From positions 4,496,501 to 4,560,500 of the forward strand of contig NZ_CP120849.1 of NCBI RefSeq assembly GCF_029581355.1: a stretch of DNA of 64,000 bases, given 5' to 3'. The position numbers were made by a program, and so were the translations under genes. Below the pieces are notes generated by a model. That model did no database searches, was not told the origin of the DNA, and saw only the letters and a program-made list of their open reading frames with translations. This stretch comes from Parabacteroides chongii (lineage in GTDB: Bacteria > Bacteroidota > Bacteroidia > Bacteroidales > Tannerellaceae). This document shows positions 19,165-28,706 of this stretch, piece after piece. The first letter of the stretch is position 1; every line of letters starts with the position of its first letter.

Positions 19165-20019
19165 TTAGCGGGCGGTTGTAAGGGCCGCCCCTATTAAACG
19201 CTCTGCCAGCTCATACCCTTCATTATATAACGCTTCCAGCTTTTCCGGATTACTTTCCGTCCGGCCTACTTCCATTTTATTTTCGGGACGGATCACGAAT
19301 GCTTTACCTTCTGCCTCCAGCCGGTCGATATAATCGAGTACTTCATTATACCGTTTATATCTCAATTTGAGCTGCTCCCGTATAGCCGGATACTGTTTAT
19401 AGATGAATCCCGGCAGATAGAAATTCTTATCTTCTTTCCGGTATCCTTTGTTTCGCGTGAGAATAATTACATTCTTTTTGAAACCGTCGTCAATAGCACG
19501 CTGGATAGGAATCGCATCACAAACACCGCCGTCCACCATCGGAATCCCGTCGACATGGGCAACCGGACAAAGGACAGGTAACGTACAGGAGGCACAACAA
19601 ATATCCACCAACCTGTTTTTATCCTTCTTCTCTTCAAAATATTCCGCTTTTCCCGTCAGGCAGTTGCTTGTGACCATTACGAAACGGTCCTTCGACTTGA
19701 AGTAGGTATCATAATCGAGCGGGTAATATTTCTCCGGATAGATGTAGAACAGATATTTCATATCGATATATCCCCTGCCGCGCAGAAAATGCCGCAGACC
19801 GATATAATTATATTCTTTCAATAAATCTATGTTACTGTATTTTGAGCGTCCTCGTTGCCGGGAAGCATATGAAATGCCATTGCTTGCTCCTGCCGATACC
19901 CCGATCGTATAGGGAAACCAGATATTGTGATCCATAAAGTAATCCAATACTCCAACCGTAAAAATGGCGCGCATCCCTCCGCCTTCTAAAACAAGTCCTG
20001 TCTGATTGTCTATTTCCAT
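19165..20019 (-). CDS. Patatin-like phospholipase (YjjU/RssA-type)
   Basis: A cytoplasmic patatin of about 284 residues. It has the oxyanion motif LVLEGGGMRAIFTVGVLDYF, nucleophile elbow GVSAGASNG, and catalytic Asp in DGGVCDAIPIQRAI. The open frame begins at a GTG (20070), but the ATG at 20019 gives the usual short N-terminus right before the glycine loop, so it is preferred. There is no signal peptide and no barrel, unlike the patatin at 6091-8406. The stop lies 3 bases from the thiC stop on the other strand. Its lipid substrate is unknown. Confidence 0.88.
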   Translation of the reverse strand: MEIDNQTGLVLEGGGMRAIFTVGVLDYFMDHNIWFPYTIGVSAGASNGISYASRQRGRSKYSNIDLLKEYNYIGLRHFLRGRGYIDMKYLFYIYPEKYYPLDYDTYFKSKDRFVMVTSNCLTGKAEYFEEKKDKNRLVDICCASCTLPVLCPVAHVDGIPMVDGGVCDAIPIQRAIDDGFKKNVIILTRNKGYRKEDKNFYLPGFIYKQYPAIREQLKLRYKRYNEVLDYIDRLEAEGKAFVIRPENKMEVGRTESNPEKLEALYNEGYELAERLIGAALTTAR

Positions 20020-20106
20020 AATAAGTAAAATTAAAAGACCATTGCCTGGCTCACACCGGACAATGGCCACAAAAATATAATAAATCAGCGATAAAAAATA
20101 GTCTGT

Positions 20107-21105
20107 TTATAGAATAACTTCGTTCACTAGTGGACGATTTTGCCTGAAATCTTCGATATTCTGCAAAGTCGTTTCTGCAATATTATGCATTGCCTCCTTA
20201 GTAAAGAAAGCCTGATGTGAAGTTACGATCACGTTATTGAAAGATAATAACCGTGCCAGCACATCATCGTCGATGATCTTGTCGGATTTATCCTCATAGA
20301 AGTAATCACCTTCTTCCTCATATACGTCCAGTCCGGCTGCCGATATCTTCTTTTCCTTCAATCCCTCGATCAGGGCATTGGTATGGATCAACTGTCCGCG
20401 GCCGGTATTGATGATCATTACGCCGTCTTTCATTTTGTCGATCGAATCTTCGTTAATGATATAACGGGTTTGATCCGTCAACGGACAGTGAAGCGATATG
20501 ATATCCGATTCACGATATAGTTCGTCCAAAGTTGTATAAGTAATGCCTTCTTCTTCCGCAAATTTGTGATCGGGATAAAGATCATAAGCAAGAATGCGCA
20601 TGCCCAGCCCTTTCAATATTTTGATCAGTATCTTGGCAATCTTTCCGGTACCGATGATACCGACAGTCTTTCCATGCATATCAAATCCCATCAACCCGTT
20701 CAAAGAAAAATTGCCATCACGTGTACGCCAGTAAGCACGGTGTATTTTCCTATTCAACGACAGCATCAGCGCCAATGAATACTCGGCTACGGCATAAGGA
20801 GAATAAGCCGGAACACGGACAACCGGCAGTTTGCCTTTGGCTGCTGCAAGGTCTACGTTATTGAAACCGGCACAGCGCAAAGCCAGCAGCTTAACGCCAT
20901 TCTCAGCCATGGCATCGATAACAGTCGCATCAGCAGTATCGTTTACGAAGATGCAAACAGCATCGGCATCTTTCGTCAGGACAACATTATTAGGATTTAG
21001 ATGTCCTTTATAATACCTGATATCGTAATTATATTTCTCATTTACTTGATCAAAGGAAACTATATCGTAAGGTTTAGCTCCAAAAAATGCAATCTTGTAT
21101 GTCAT
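20107..21105 (-). CDS. ldhA: D-2-hydroxyacid dehydrogenase, probably D-lactate dehydrogenase
   Basis: A 332-residue D-2-hydroxyacid dehydrogenase. The NAD-binding loop is VGIIGTGKIAKILIKILKG, with the following Asp in LAYDLYPD indicating NAD preference. Catalytic Arg is in INTGRGQL, Glu in the GLDVYEEEG strand, and His in VIVTSHQAFFT. The YEEEGDYFYEDKS insertion and substrate-loop features match LdhA-type fermentative D-lactate dehydrogenases. It would reduce pyruvate to D-lactate with NADH, fitting an anaerobic fermenter. It is probably monocistronic. Confidence 0.88.
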   Translation of the reverse strand: MTYKIAFFGAKPYDIVSFDQVNEKYNYDIRYYKGHLNPNNVVLTKDADAVCIFVNDTADATVIDAMAENGVKLLALRCAGFNNVDLAAAKGKLPVVRVPAYSPYAVAEYSLALMLSLNRKIHRAYWRTRDGNFSLNGLMGFDMHGKTVGIIGTGKIAKILIKILKGLGMRILAYDLYPDHKFAEEEGITYTTLDELYRESDIISLHCPLTDQTRYIINEDSIDKMKDGVMIINTGRGQLIHTNALIEGLKEKKISAAGLDVYEEEGDYFYEDKSDKIIDDDVLARLLSFNNVIVTSHQAFFTKEAMHNIAETTLQNIEDFRQNRPLVNEVIL

Positions 21106-21188
21106 ATTCTATTATTTGTTTCTAATAGAACAGAATAAAGATATGAAATGTTGAGAATACCAATAGATTAATACAAATCCTGCAAGTG

Positions 21189-22367
21189 TTATCCAAAGTC
21201 TATAATAACTCTTGTTCCTTTATCTATTTCGGAATGTATATTCACTTTGGCTCCGTAAGAATTTAAAATGCGTAGTGATAAACTAAGTCCGATGCCATGC
21301 CCGGCAAACTCACGTGTATTACTGGCACGATAGAACGGTTGATGGACACGCTTCAGCTCTTCAGTCGGGATACCTATGCCGGAATCTTGAATCTCAAGGA
21401 CAGAACCTTTCAGACGCATTTCGACAGGCTTCTCTCCTGAGTATTTACAAGCATTGTTCAGGATATTACCGATGGCGATCTTTAGCAGGTGAGGATTCGC
21501 TTCCAGACAATAGGCAAAGGTATCGGTTGTAAAACGGATACGGTTACCGACAAACTGCATCAGAAAATCAGCCAGCATAATGTTTTCAGTGGCATTCTTC
21601 AATATCTCTTTATCGCCGTGCGACAGGAAGAGAAGATGCTTCATTAACTGGATGATACGTTTCGTCTCGGAGGCAATACGCTGTAATGCAGCCTGATATT
21701 CGGCAGGGGTTCGTTCTTTCAACAGACTTATTTCGCATTCACCTTGTATGGCAGTAAGCGGATTGTTCAGTTCATGAGAAGCATTGCTGATAAAAGCTTT
21801 CTCGCTTTGGTAAGCAGCATCGATACGATCGACCATACGGATCGCATACAGTTTCCCGACAAAGTAGATCAAGACGGCACTTATAATGATCAGGGCAAGC
21901 AATAACCAGCCGATACGTTGCTGGATATCCCCTCCGTACTGGTTGTTCGAGATAACAAGGACGATGAAATTTCCCTCATTGTCCGGATAATAAAGGGCAG
22001 CTCCTACTTTCTCCTTTTCATGGAAAGTGATCACATTACCATTATATAATTGTCCGATCTCTTTCTCCGTCATATAACGGATCAATGTCGTATGCGTCTC
22101 CGAAATACTGTCCGCGTTCAGTAATATTTCGGTAGCAACAGGCAACGTCTCTTCATACCGTTTTTGTATGCGGGCGTAACTTTCCTCGTCCACTTCGTCT
22201 TTTTCCCAATGCTTCTCGGCAGTGGCATAGGCTTTTTCCGTCAGATAAGAATAATACAGACGGCTGATATAACTAGTCGCAATAAAATAGAAGAGGATCG
22301 TGACGAAAGCAATGATGCCGACTGTCATTGCCGTATAAAAGAAAGCTATCTTATTCCCTGTTTTCAT
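21189..22367 (-). CDS. Sensor histidine kinase of a two-component system
   Basis: A 392-residue kinase with two membrane segments (residues about 9-30 and 150-172) bracketing a periplasmic sensor region of about 120 residues. The H-box is NASHELNNPLTAIQGECEI, N-box AIGNILNNACKYSG, G1 DSGIGIPTEEL and G2 GHGIGLSLSLRIL. Its start codon overlaps the stop of the response-regulator gene by 4 bases. With the metal-efflux operon immediately upstream on the same strand, it probably senses periplasmic metal ions in a CusS/CzcS manner (inference from context). Confidence 0.92.
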   Translation of the reverse strand: MKTGNKIAFFYTAMTVGIIAFVTILFYFIATSYISRLYYSYLTEKAYATAEKHWEKDEVDEESYARIQKRYEETLPVATEILLNADSISETHTTLIRYMTEKEIGQLYNGNVITFHEKEKVGAALYYPDNEGNFIVLVISNNQYGGDIQQRIGWLLLALIIISAVLIYFVGKLYAIRMVDRIDAAYQSEKAFISNASHELNNPLTAIQGECEISLLKERTPAEYQAALQRIASETKRIIQLMKHLLFLSHGDKEILKNATENIMLADFLMQFVGNRIRFTTDTFAYCLEANPHLLKIAIGNILNNACKYSGEKPVEMRLKGSVLEIQDSGIGIPTEELKRVHQPFYRASNTREFAGHGIGLSLSLRILNSYGAKVNIHSEIDKGTRVIIDFG

Positions 22368-23041
22368 GCTTCCATCATATAGCCGATACCCACCACGGTA
22401 CGGATCAGTTTATGATCAAAATCCTTGTCTATCTTGGCGCGAAGGTAATTGACATAGACATCGACAACATTGGTATTCGTGTCGAAATCCTTGTCCCATA
22501 CATGTTTCAGAAGCGTCAGGCGATTGAGGGCTGTACCCTGATTGAGTATAAAGTATTCCAGCAGGCGATATTCCTTGACGGTCAGGTCGATGACAGCATC
22601 TCCCCGGAATGCCCGGTGGCTGGTCGGATCGAGAGTCAGATCACCACATCGCAAAGAGCCTGACGTAACCTCTGTTCCCGACCGCCGCAAAAGAGCCTTT
22701 ATGCGGGCTTCCAATTCCTGGAAACTGAAAGGTTTAACCAGGTAATCGTCGGCACCGGCATCGAGACCGTTCACTATATCCTCCGTTGTTCCCAAAGCGG
22801 TCAGCATAATTACCGGCGACTGGAAACCATAGAGTTGGCGGTACTGACGGCATAGCTGTAAGCCATTCATCTTAGGCATGATAATATCGAGGATCAGCAG
22901 TTGGAAGTTTTCTTTCTGCAATAACTCCCAACCTGCCATACCGTCATAAGCAACACATACTTCATGACCGAATTCCTGCAATCCCCTCTCAATGAAAGAG
23001 GCTATATTTACTTCATCTTCTACTAATAATATTTTTGCCAT
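22364..23041 (-). CDS. OmpR/PhoB-family response regulator
   Basis: A 225-residue regulator. The receiver domain has acidic pocket VEDE, the phospho-acceptor Asp in LLILDIIMPKMNG, and Lys in LVKPFSFQELEAR. The winged-helix domain ends in NVVDVYVNYLRAKID and TVVGIGYMME, typical for OmpR-type DNA-binding proteins. It is co-transcribed with the kinase. A -7 box in the 41-base gap to the RND pump gene suggests an additional promoter, while the gene order also permits read-through from the pump operon. Confidence 0.95.
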   Translation of the reverse strand: MAKILLVEDEVNIASFIERGLQEFGHEVCVAYDGMAGWELLQKENFQLLILDIIMPKMNGLQLCRQYRQLYGFQSPVIMLTALGTTEDIVNGLDAGADDYLVKPFSFQELEARIKALLRRSGTEVTSGSLRCGDLTLDPTSHRAFRGDAVIDLTVKEYRLLEYFILNQGTALNRLTLLKHVWDKDFDTNTNVVDVYVNYLRAKIDKDFDHKLIRTVVGIGYMMEA

Positions 23042-23066
23042 CTGATTGCTTGTTTACATGGAAACA

Positions 23067-23074
23067 CAAATATA
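23067..23074 (-). promoter_or_regulatory. Putative -7 box of the response-regulator gene
   Basis: TATATTTG on the minus strand in the short gap between the efflux-pump stop (23083) and the regulator ATG (23041). There is no clear -33 element, which would fall inside the pump gene. Confidence 0.4.
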
Positions 23075-23082
23075 CGACAAAT

Positions 23083-26000
23083 TTACAACCTCCGTTGTAT
23101 CAGTTTTCCATCTTTGTCATAAAGCATCCGGCGATAGAATGCTTCGACCATCAGCGGGAAGACGAAGAGAGTGAAGAAAGTGGCTCCTATCAGACCGCCG
23201 ATGATAACGATGGCTAACGGACGCTGGCTTTCCGAACCTATACCATGGCTGAGTGCTGCCGGCATCAGACCGATAGCAGCCATCGATGCAGTCATAAGCA
23301 CCGACCGTACACGCGATTTCACACTCAACTTGACAGCATCCGACAAAGGCTCCCGTGCTTTCAGATTCCCTTTAATATCCGATATCATAATAACTCCATT
23401 CTGGATACAGATCCCGAAAAGGGCAATGAAACCGATACCCGCCGAGATCGAGAAGTTAAAACGGGTGATCAGAAGTGCCAGGATACCCCCTACTGCAGCA
23501 TAAGGTACATTCAATAATACCAAACCTGCATCCCGCGCATTCCCGAACAGCACGAACAGGATAACGAATATGATAGCAATGCTGACAGGCACAACCTGTG
23601 CCAATCGCTTCGTTGCACGCTGCTGGTTTTCAAAATCGCCTGTCCATTTCAACGTATAACCCTCCGGCAGCTTCACTTGTTTGCTCACTTTCTCCTGGGC
23701 TTCAGCCACTGCCGTACCCATATCCCGTCCGCGGACAGAAAATTTCACGGCACAGAAACGGGCATGATTATCACGATAAATGATGAGTGGTCCGGTTATT
23801 GTAGTAATGTCGGCCAGCTCCTTGATGGGAACCATCGTCCCGTCTCGGGCCGGAACCAGTATCTTCCCAATCTCATCTTCACTCCGGCGGAAATCCGATT
23901 CATAGCGGACCATAATGTTGAATTTCCGTTCATCTTCGTACAGCAGAGAAGCACTCTTACCTCCTATCGCCATTTCAATGATCGACTGTACATCTTCCTT
24001 TGCTACACCGTAACGAGCCAGACGCGATTCATCGAGCTCGATCCGCAGTTCCGGCTGACCGATATTACGGATCACGCCCAGGTCTTCAATTCCATCGACG
24101 GTCTCCAACACCTTGTATACCTCCACGGCTTTTTTCTCGGACTCATATAAATCCTTCCCGAAAACCTTTACGGCAATAGATCCCTTAACTCCACTGGCAG
24201 CTTCCTCCACATTGTCTGTGATCGGCTGTGAGAAGTTGAAATCGACTCCCGGATAGATAGCCAGGTTTTCTTCCATCTTTTCAATCAAACCGGCTTTGGT
24301 CAGCTTACTTTCCCATTTCTTCTCAGGATAGATATCCACGTGAAATTCAATGTTATAGAAACCGGTAGCATCCGTTCCGTCATTCGGGCGGCCTGTCTGC
24401 GAAAGTACCTGACGCACTTCCGGATAAGATGCCAGTTCACGGCGCATTTGGTTGGCGAGCTTGACAGATTCATCCAGGGAAATACTCTGCGGCAAGGTCG
24501 CACGGATATAAATGGAACCTTCATTCAACTGAGGAAGAAATTCCGTACCCAGCAACGTGAAACACCACAAACCGGCAGCAGCTGCCAAAGTAGCCAGACC
24601 GATCGTTGTTTTCTTGTGGGCATGGCAACGGTCAAATATAGAAACGGAAGTCCGGTTCACCCATGCCAGGAAAGGATTATGCTTTTCACGCACATTCTTC
24701 TTCAGCAGCATGGACGAAAGTACCGGTACCAATGTCAATGTAAATATCAGGGCACCCAACAAAGCAAATCCCAGGGTATAAGCCAACGGGCTGAACATCT
24801 TCCCTTCCACTTTCTGGAATGCGAAGATCGGAACCAGTGCAGTGATAATGATCAGTTTGGAAAAGAATACCGCCTTGGCACGGTCTTTTGCCGTATGACG
24901 GATCAGTCCCATCTTACTCATCACATTAAAAGCAGGCATCCCTACTTCCCGCGCCTTCTTGTCGAGAGCGACAAAAAGACCTTCCACCATCACCACGGCA
25001 CCGTCGATAATGATACCGAAGTCGATCGCTCCCATCGAAAGCAGGTTGGCACTCATCCCCATTGCCCGGAGACAGATAAAGGCAAAGAGCAGCGCCAACG
25101 GGATAATAATGGATACAATCACCGTTGTACGCCAGTCTGCCATAAAAATCAACACAATGAAAGTTACCAGCAAAATACCTTCTATCAGGTTATGCGTCAC
25201 CGTATTCACAGCCAGGTCGACCAGATCCTCCCGGTCGTAGAACGAAACGATACGGACATCTTCCGGCAATGCGTTCTCCTGTATGTCCGCTATCTTATCT
25301 TTCAAGGCAGCTATTACTTCGCCCGGATTTTCTCCTTTCCGCATAACGACAATGCCCTGTACGACATCATCTTCATCCATCCTGCCCACCTGCCCCAGGC
25401 GAGGGAGGCTCGATTCATGTACACTTGCCAGATGTTTTACCAGGATCGGCGTACCATTGATGTTCTTGACTACGATATTCTCGATCTCTTTCGTATCGTT
25501 GATCAACCCGATACCGCGTACCACATAAGCCTGCGAACTTTTAGTGATCACATCGCCGCCCACATTAATATTACTCTTGGCTATGGCATCAAAAAGCTCA
25601 AGCGATGTCACATTATAATTAATGAGCTGGTTCGGATTGACACTCACTTCAAAAGTCTTTACTTCACCACCGAAACTCACGATATCCGCCACTCCCGGAA
25701 CGGCACGCAGTTTACGTTCGATCACCCAGTCCTGGAAGGTCTTCAGCTCCCGGACGGAACGTTTGTCGCTTCGTAGCGTATAACGGAAAATCTCTCCCGT
25801 CGGTCCGTACTGAGGTTGAACCTCCGGTGTAACACCCTCGGGTAAGTCTGCATCATTCAATAGGTTATAGACTTGCTGACGGGCATAGAAATCGTCGGCA
25901 TCATCATCAAACATCACATTGATCACCGAAAGCCCGAACAGGGTCGTACTGCGGATATCCGTCTTCTTCTGTACCGGATTCATAGCTATCTCGATGGGGA

Positions 26001-26208
26001 TAGTGATGAATTTCTCTATCTCTTCCGCACTACGTCCCGGCCATTGGGTTATGATCGTTACCTTCGTGTTGGTAACATCGGGGAAGGCATCGACAGGGGT
26101 ATGAACAAAGCTGACGGCACCGGCGATAATGGCTATGACGGTGCAGAAGAAGATAAAGAATTTGTTTTTCAGCGAGAAGGCTATTATATAGTCTATAAAC
26201 TTATGCAT
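23083..26208 (-). CDS. Heavy-metal RND efflux permease (CusA/CzcA family)
   Basis: A 1041-residue inner-membrane RND pump. The first membrane helix is followed by VHTPVDAFPDVTNTKVTIIT, the HME-RND signature. The proton-relay helix reads AIDFGIIIDGAVVMVEG, close to the DFGxxxDGAxxMVEN motif of Co/Zn/Cd exporters. Two large periplasmic loops and two sets of membrane helices are present at full length. It exports divalent or monovalent metal ions from periplasm/cytoplasm via the adaptor and TolC partner encoded upstream. The exact metal cannot be fixed from sequence. Confidence 0.95.
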   Translation of the reverse strand: MHKFIDYIIAFSLKNKFFIFFCTVIAIIAGAVSFVHTPVDAFPDVTNTKVTIITQWPGRSAEEIEKFITIPIEIAMNPVQKKTDIRSTTLFGLSVINVMFDDDADDFYARQQVYNLLNDADLPEGVTPEVQPQYGPTGEIFRYTLRSDKRSVRELKTFQDWVIERKLRAVPGVADIVSFGGEVKTFEVSVNPNQLINYNVTSLELFDAIAKSNINVGGDVITKSSQAYVVRGIGLINDTKEIENIVVKNINGTPILVKHLASVHESSLPRLGQVGRMDEDDVVQGIVVMRKGENPGEVIAALKDKIADIQENALPEDVRIVSFYDREDLVDLAVNTVTHNLIEGILLVTFIVLIFMADWRTTVIVSIIIPLALLFAFICLRAMGMSANLLSMGAIDFGIIIDGAVVMVEGLFVALDKKAREVGMPAFNVMSKMGLIRHTAKDRAKAVFFSKLIIITALVPIFAFQKVEGKMFSPLAYTLGFALLGALIFTLTLVPVLSSMLLKKNVREKHNPFLAWVNRTSVSIFDRCHAHKKTTIGLATLAAAAGLWCFTLLGTEFLPQLNEGSIYIRATLPQSISLDESVKLANQMRRELASYPEVRQVLSQTGRPNDGTDATGFYNIEFHVDIYPEKKWESKLTKAGLIEKMEENLAIYPGVDFNFSQPITDNVEEAASGVKGSIAVKVFGKDLYESEKKAVEVYKVLETVDGIEDLGVIRNIGQPELRIELDESRLARYGVAKEDVQSIIEMAIGGKSASLLYEDERKFNIMVRYESDFRRSEDEIGKILVPARDGTMVPIKELADITTITGPLIIYRDNHARFCAVKFSVRGRDMGTAVAEAQEKVSKQVKLPEGYTLKWTGDFENQQRATKRLAQVVPVSIAIIFVILFVLFGNARDAGLVLLNVPYAAVGGILALLITRFNFSISAGIGFIALFGICIQNGVIMISDIKGNLKAREPLSDAVKLSVKSRVRSVLMTASMAAIGLMPAALSHGIGSESQRPLAIVIIGGLIGATFFTLFVFPLMVEAFYRRMLYDKDGKLIQRRL

Positions 26209-26214
26209 ATCCGT

Positions 26215-27324
26215 TTACTTTAATGCGTTATAGACCAAAAGTGCATTCCGGTTGACGATACGGTCACCGGCTTTCACACCGGATTCGAGGAAACAATCTT
26301 TTTCGGTCTGTTTGAATACGGTAACTTCCTTGGTTTGCAGGATATTGTCGCTGCCTACGCTTACGATATAATGCTTGCCGTTCTCGAATATGACGGCACG
26401 GGCATTTACGCGGGGCATTTCTTTTCCTTCCACTTTACTTTGTACGTACACGTTGGTAAACATGCCCGGTTTCAGCATATAGTCTTCGTTTTTCAGTTTC
26501 ACCCGTATGCTCATGGTTTTACTTTCGCTATCCAGCATGTTATATACCTTGTCTACCGTCCCTGTAAACTCTTTATCCCTGTAGGCGAGTGTTGTTATAC
26601 GGACCGGAGCGCCTTCGTAAACCTTGCTGATATCGCTTTCGTAAACATCCGCCATCACCCAAATGTCAGCCAGGCCGGAGATGGTAAACATCTCTTCTGT
26701 CTGGTCGGAACGTATCTGCATATTCCGGCTGACATTCTTTTCGATCACGAAACCGGATACCGGCGATTTTATTTCGTAAGTGGAATGACCGGTCATATGA
26801 TAAATGGAATAGACTTCACCGATACGTTTCAATTCAGCCCAGGCATTCGCTACCTCCTGTTCTGCCTGTAGTTTGTCCCGTTCGGAAGCCATTCCGCTCC
26901 GAAACATATCCTCTGTCGCCTCCTGGTTCCGGCTCGCCAAGGCGAACTGTTGTTCCGCCTCTTTCCGTTGCTTCTCATAATCAGCCACTTCGCTACTGTG
27001 TATGACGGCAAGTATATCTCCCTTCTTCACATAATCTCCTGTTTCGACATTCACCTCCGTGATGTTTCCGCCGAAAATAGGATACACATGTGCCAGCTGT
27101 TCGGGATTGAAACTGACGCGTCCGTTCAGCAACAACTCATCGCTCAAAGGGACATTCTGAACAGTCTCAACCGAAACAACTTTCAGCAAACTGTCAGTCA
27201 GCATGAGAGGGGCCGGACCGTCTTCCGCTCCGGTTGTCTTTTTGCCACAGGCTGCCAGCAAAGGAAGCAGGAGCATTAGTACGATACAATTCTTATTCAT
27301 CTTATTTCTCATTTTCTTATTCAT
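26215..27324 (-). CDS. RND periplasmic adaptor (membrane-fusion) lipoprotein
   Basis: A 369-residue adaptor with a lipoprotein signal (VLMLLLPLLAAC, acylated Cys at the lipobox LAAC). It shows barrel-sandwich halves (VNVETGDYVKKGDILAVIHS and YEIKSPVSGFVIEKNV) flanking a short alpha-hairpin, then a beta-barrel region DIWVMADVYESD typical of CusB/CzcB. Starts at 27324 or 27300 are both possible; both leave the lipobox intact. It lies 6 bases before the permease gene and 9 bases after the TolC-like gene, so all three form one operon. Confidence 0.94.
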   Translation of the reverse strand: MNKKMRNKMNKNCIVLMLLLPLLAACGKKTTGAEDGPAPLMLTDSLLKVVSVETVQNVPLSDELLLNGRVSFNPEQLAHVYPIFGGNITEVNVETGDYVKKGDILAVIHSSEVADYEKQRKEAEQQFALASRNQEATEDMFRSGMASERDKLQAEQEVANAWAELKRIGEVYSIYHMTGHSTYEIKSPVSGFVIEKNVSRNMQIRSDQTEEMFTISGLADIWVMADVYESDISKVYEGAPVRITTLAYRDKEFTGTVDKVYNMLDSESKTMSIRVKLKNEDYMLKPGMFTNVYVQSKVEGKEMPRVNARAVIFENGKHYIVSVGSDNILQTKEVTVFKQTEKDCFLESGVKAGDRIVNRNALLVYNALK

Positions 27325-27333
27325 TGTTATTCG

Positions 27334-28602
27334 TTAATAGCTGAAAACATCACTGCCTGTCACCGTATTGATTTCTTCCATAGTCAGGAAGACCTCTTTC
27401 CGTGTCTGATAGAGTTGCAGGCAAGTCTCCTTATATGCCTGATAATAATCGATGAATTCCAGCAAACTGATATTGCGTTTCCGGAAGTTCGTATTTACCC
27501 CGTCGATAATGGTTTCAAAGTCCCGTTCCAGCTCATAATTGGAGGAGCTATAGAGTTTTACAGCCTTTTCCAGCCGGGCATAGCTGGTAAAGAGTTCCTT
27601 TTCCGCCTGCTTGCGTGCCAACTCTTCGCGGTTGGTATTCTGCAGGACGGAGAGACGGGCAGATTTGATGTTTCCCTGGTTACGGTTAAAGACTGGGATC
27701 GAGATGCTTAAACCGATTGCAAAATAGTTATCGCAAAAGTTACCGGCACGATCGTAAGAACCTTTCAGACTGACTTCCGGGAATGCGAGCGACTTTTGCA
27801 GGCTTACATTGGCACGGGAAGCCTGTATATGGGTTCGTGCCATCTTCAGGTCCGGACGTTCGGCGAGCCGGTTGTTCAATTCGACAAAAGGGACCGACGC
27901 TATATCGACCTGTTTCAGTACGGATTCGTCGAAGACAGGCTCAAAGTTGTCGGAAGCATTCAGTCCCAGTAATAACTTCATATCACCTTGCAACGAAATG
28001 AGCTGGTTGGAAGTGTCGTTCCTTTCCTGCTGGAGGGATAAAAGGAGTGCCTGTATCCTGGACTTTTCCAATAATGAAACGTTTCCCTTATCACTCTGTA
28101 CTTTCATGACTTCCAGCAATTGTGACAGGTATTCAATCTCCTTGTCATAGACGGAAAGTGACTTTTGTGTGTAATAAAGTTCTATGAATTTACTGTTCAG
28201 TTCGCTTCTCAATGCACGGAGTACCTCTTCGAACTGGTGGACAGCCATCTCCTTATTGAGTTTTTCTACCCGAACCCGCTTATTACGCTGTCCGGCAATA
28301 TAGATCAGCTGTTCGATCTCGACAACAGCTTCCCCCTCTTTTCCCATATCGAAATACTTTCCGTTGAGCCGGTTGTAGACGTTCTGTTCAAGAGATATGA
28401 CGGGATTCTCAAACAACTTTGCCTGGATAACCTCGGCTTCCGCCATATCGATGTTATAACGTTCGGCTATCAACTCCAGGTTGTTGGTAGAAAAGCGTTC
28501 TCCCGCCTCCTGCAGAGTTAGTTTTATAGATTGGTTTTCGGCCTTAGCGCTGCCGTTAAATGCTTGTAAGATAAGTAATAAAAGAATGAATCGTTTACCC
28601 AT
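27334..28602 (-). CDS. TolC-family outer-membrane efflux protein (CzcC-like)
   Basis: A 422-residue outer-membrane factor with a signal peptide (MGKRFILLLLILQAFNGSAKA). It has two homologous helical halves with the OEP pattern (LTLQEAGERFSTNNLELIAE; RPDLKMARTHIQASRANVSL), and FPEVSLKGSYDR and GLSISIPVFNRNQGN motifs. Its length is typical for CzcC/CusC of heavy-metal pumps in Bacteroidetes. It is the first gene of the efflux operon; the -7 box at 28623-28630 would drive it. Confidence 0.93.
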   Translation of the reverse strand: MGKRFILLLLILQAFNGSAKAENQSIKLTLQEAGERFSTNNLELIAERYNIDMAEAEVIQAKLFENPVISLEQNVYNRLNGKYFDMGKEGEAVVEIEQLIYIAGQRNKRVRVEKLNKEMAVHQFEEVLRALRSELNSKFIELYYTQKSLSVYDKEIEYLSQLLEVMKVQSDKGNVSLLEKSRIQALLLSLQQERNDTSNQLISLQGDMKLLLGLNASDNFEPVFDESVLKQVDIASVPFVELNNRLAERPDLKMARTHIQASRANVSLQKSLAFPEVSLKGSYDRAGNFCDNYFAIGLSISIPVFNRNQGNIKSARLSVLQNTNREELARKQAEKELFTSYARLEKAVKLYSSSNYELERDFETIIDGVNTNFRKRNISLLEFIDYYQAYKETCLQLYQTRKEVFLTMEEINTVTGSDVFSY

Positions 28603-28622
28603 TTGCCTTTGTTTTTTGGAAG

Positions 28623-28630
28623 CAAAGGTA
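28623..28630 (-). promoter_or_regulatory. Putative -7 box of the metal-efflux operon
   Basis: TACCTTTG on the minus strand fits TAnnTTTG and ends 20 bases before the TolC-like ATG at 28602. No TTG occurs at the usual -33 distance, so an activator such as the neighbouring regulator may be needed (inference). Confidence 0.45.
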
Positions 28631-28706
28631 TAAGCCGGGCGTATTTTGACCTTATTAAAGCGATTAGAATACTCTTAATTGAAATTAGAAATTGATTAGA
28701 AGGCTT

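Noticed and set aside
19168..19195. GGGCGG/CCGCCC hairpin between thiC and the patatin gene as terminator.
   Set aside because: It lies inside the 3' coding end of the patatin gene and has no U-run on either strand, so it is not convincing as a terminator.
24340..25776. A 478-residue open frame on the plus strand inside the RND permease gene.
   Set aside because: It lies wholly antisense to a well-recognised pump gene, has His/Gln/Cys-rich composition without domain signal, and has no promoter or start context. Long antisense frames are common in GC-balanced coding DNA.
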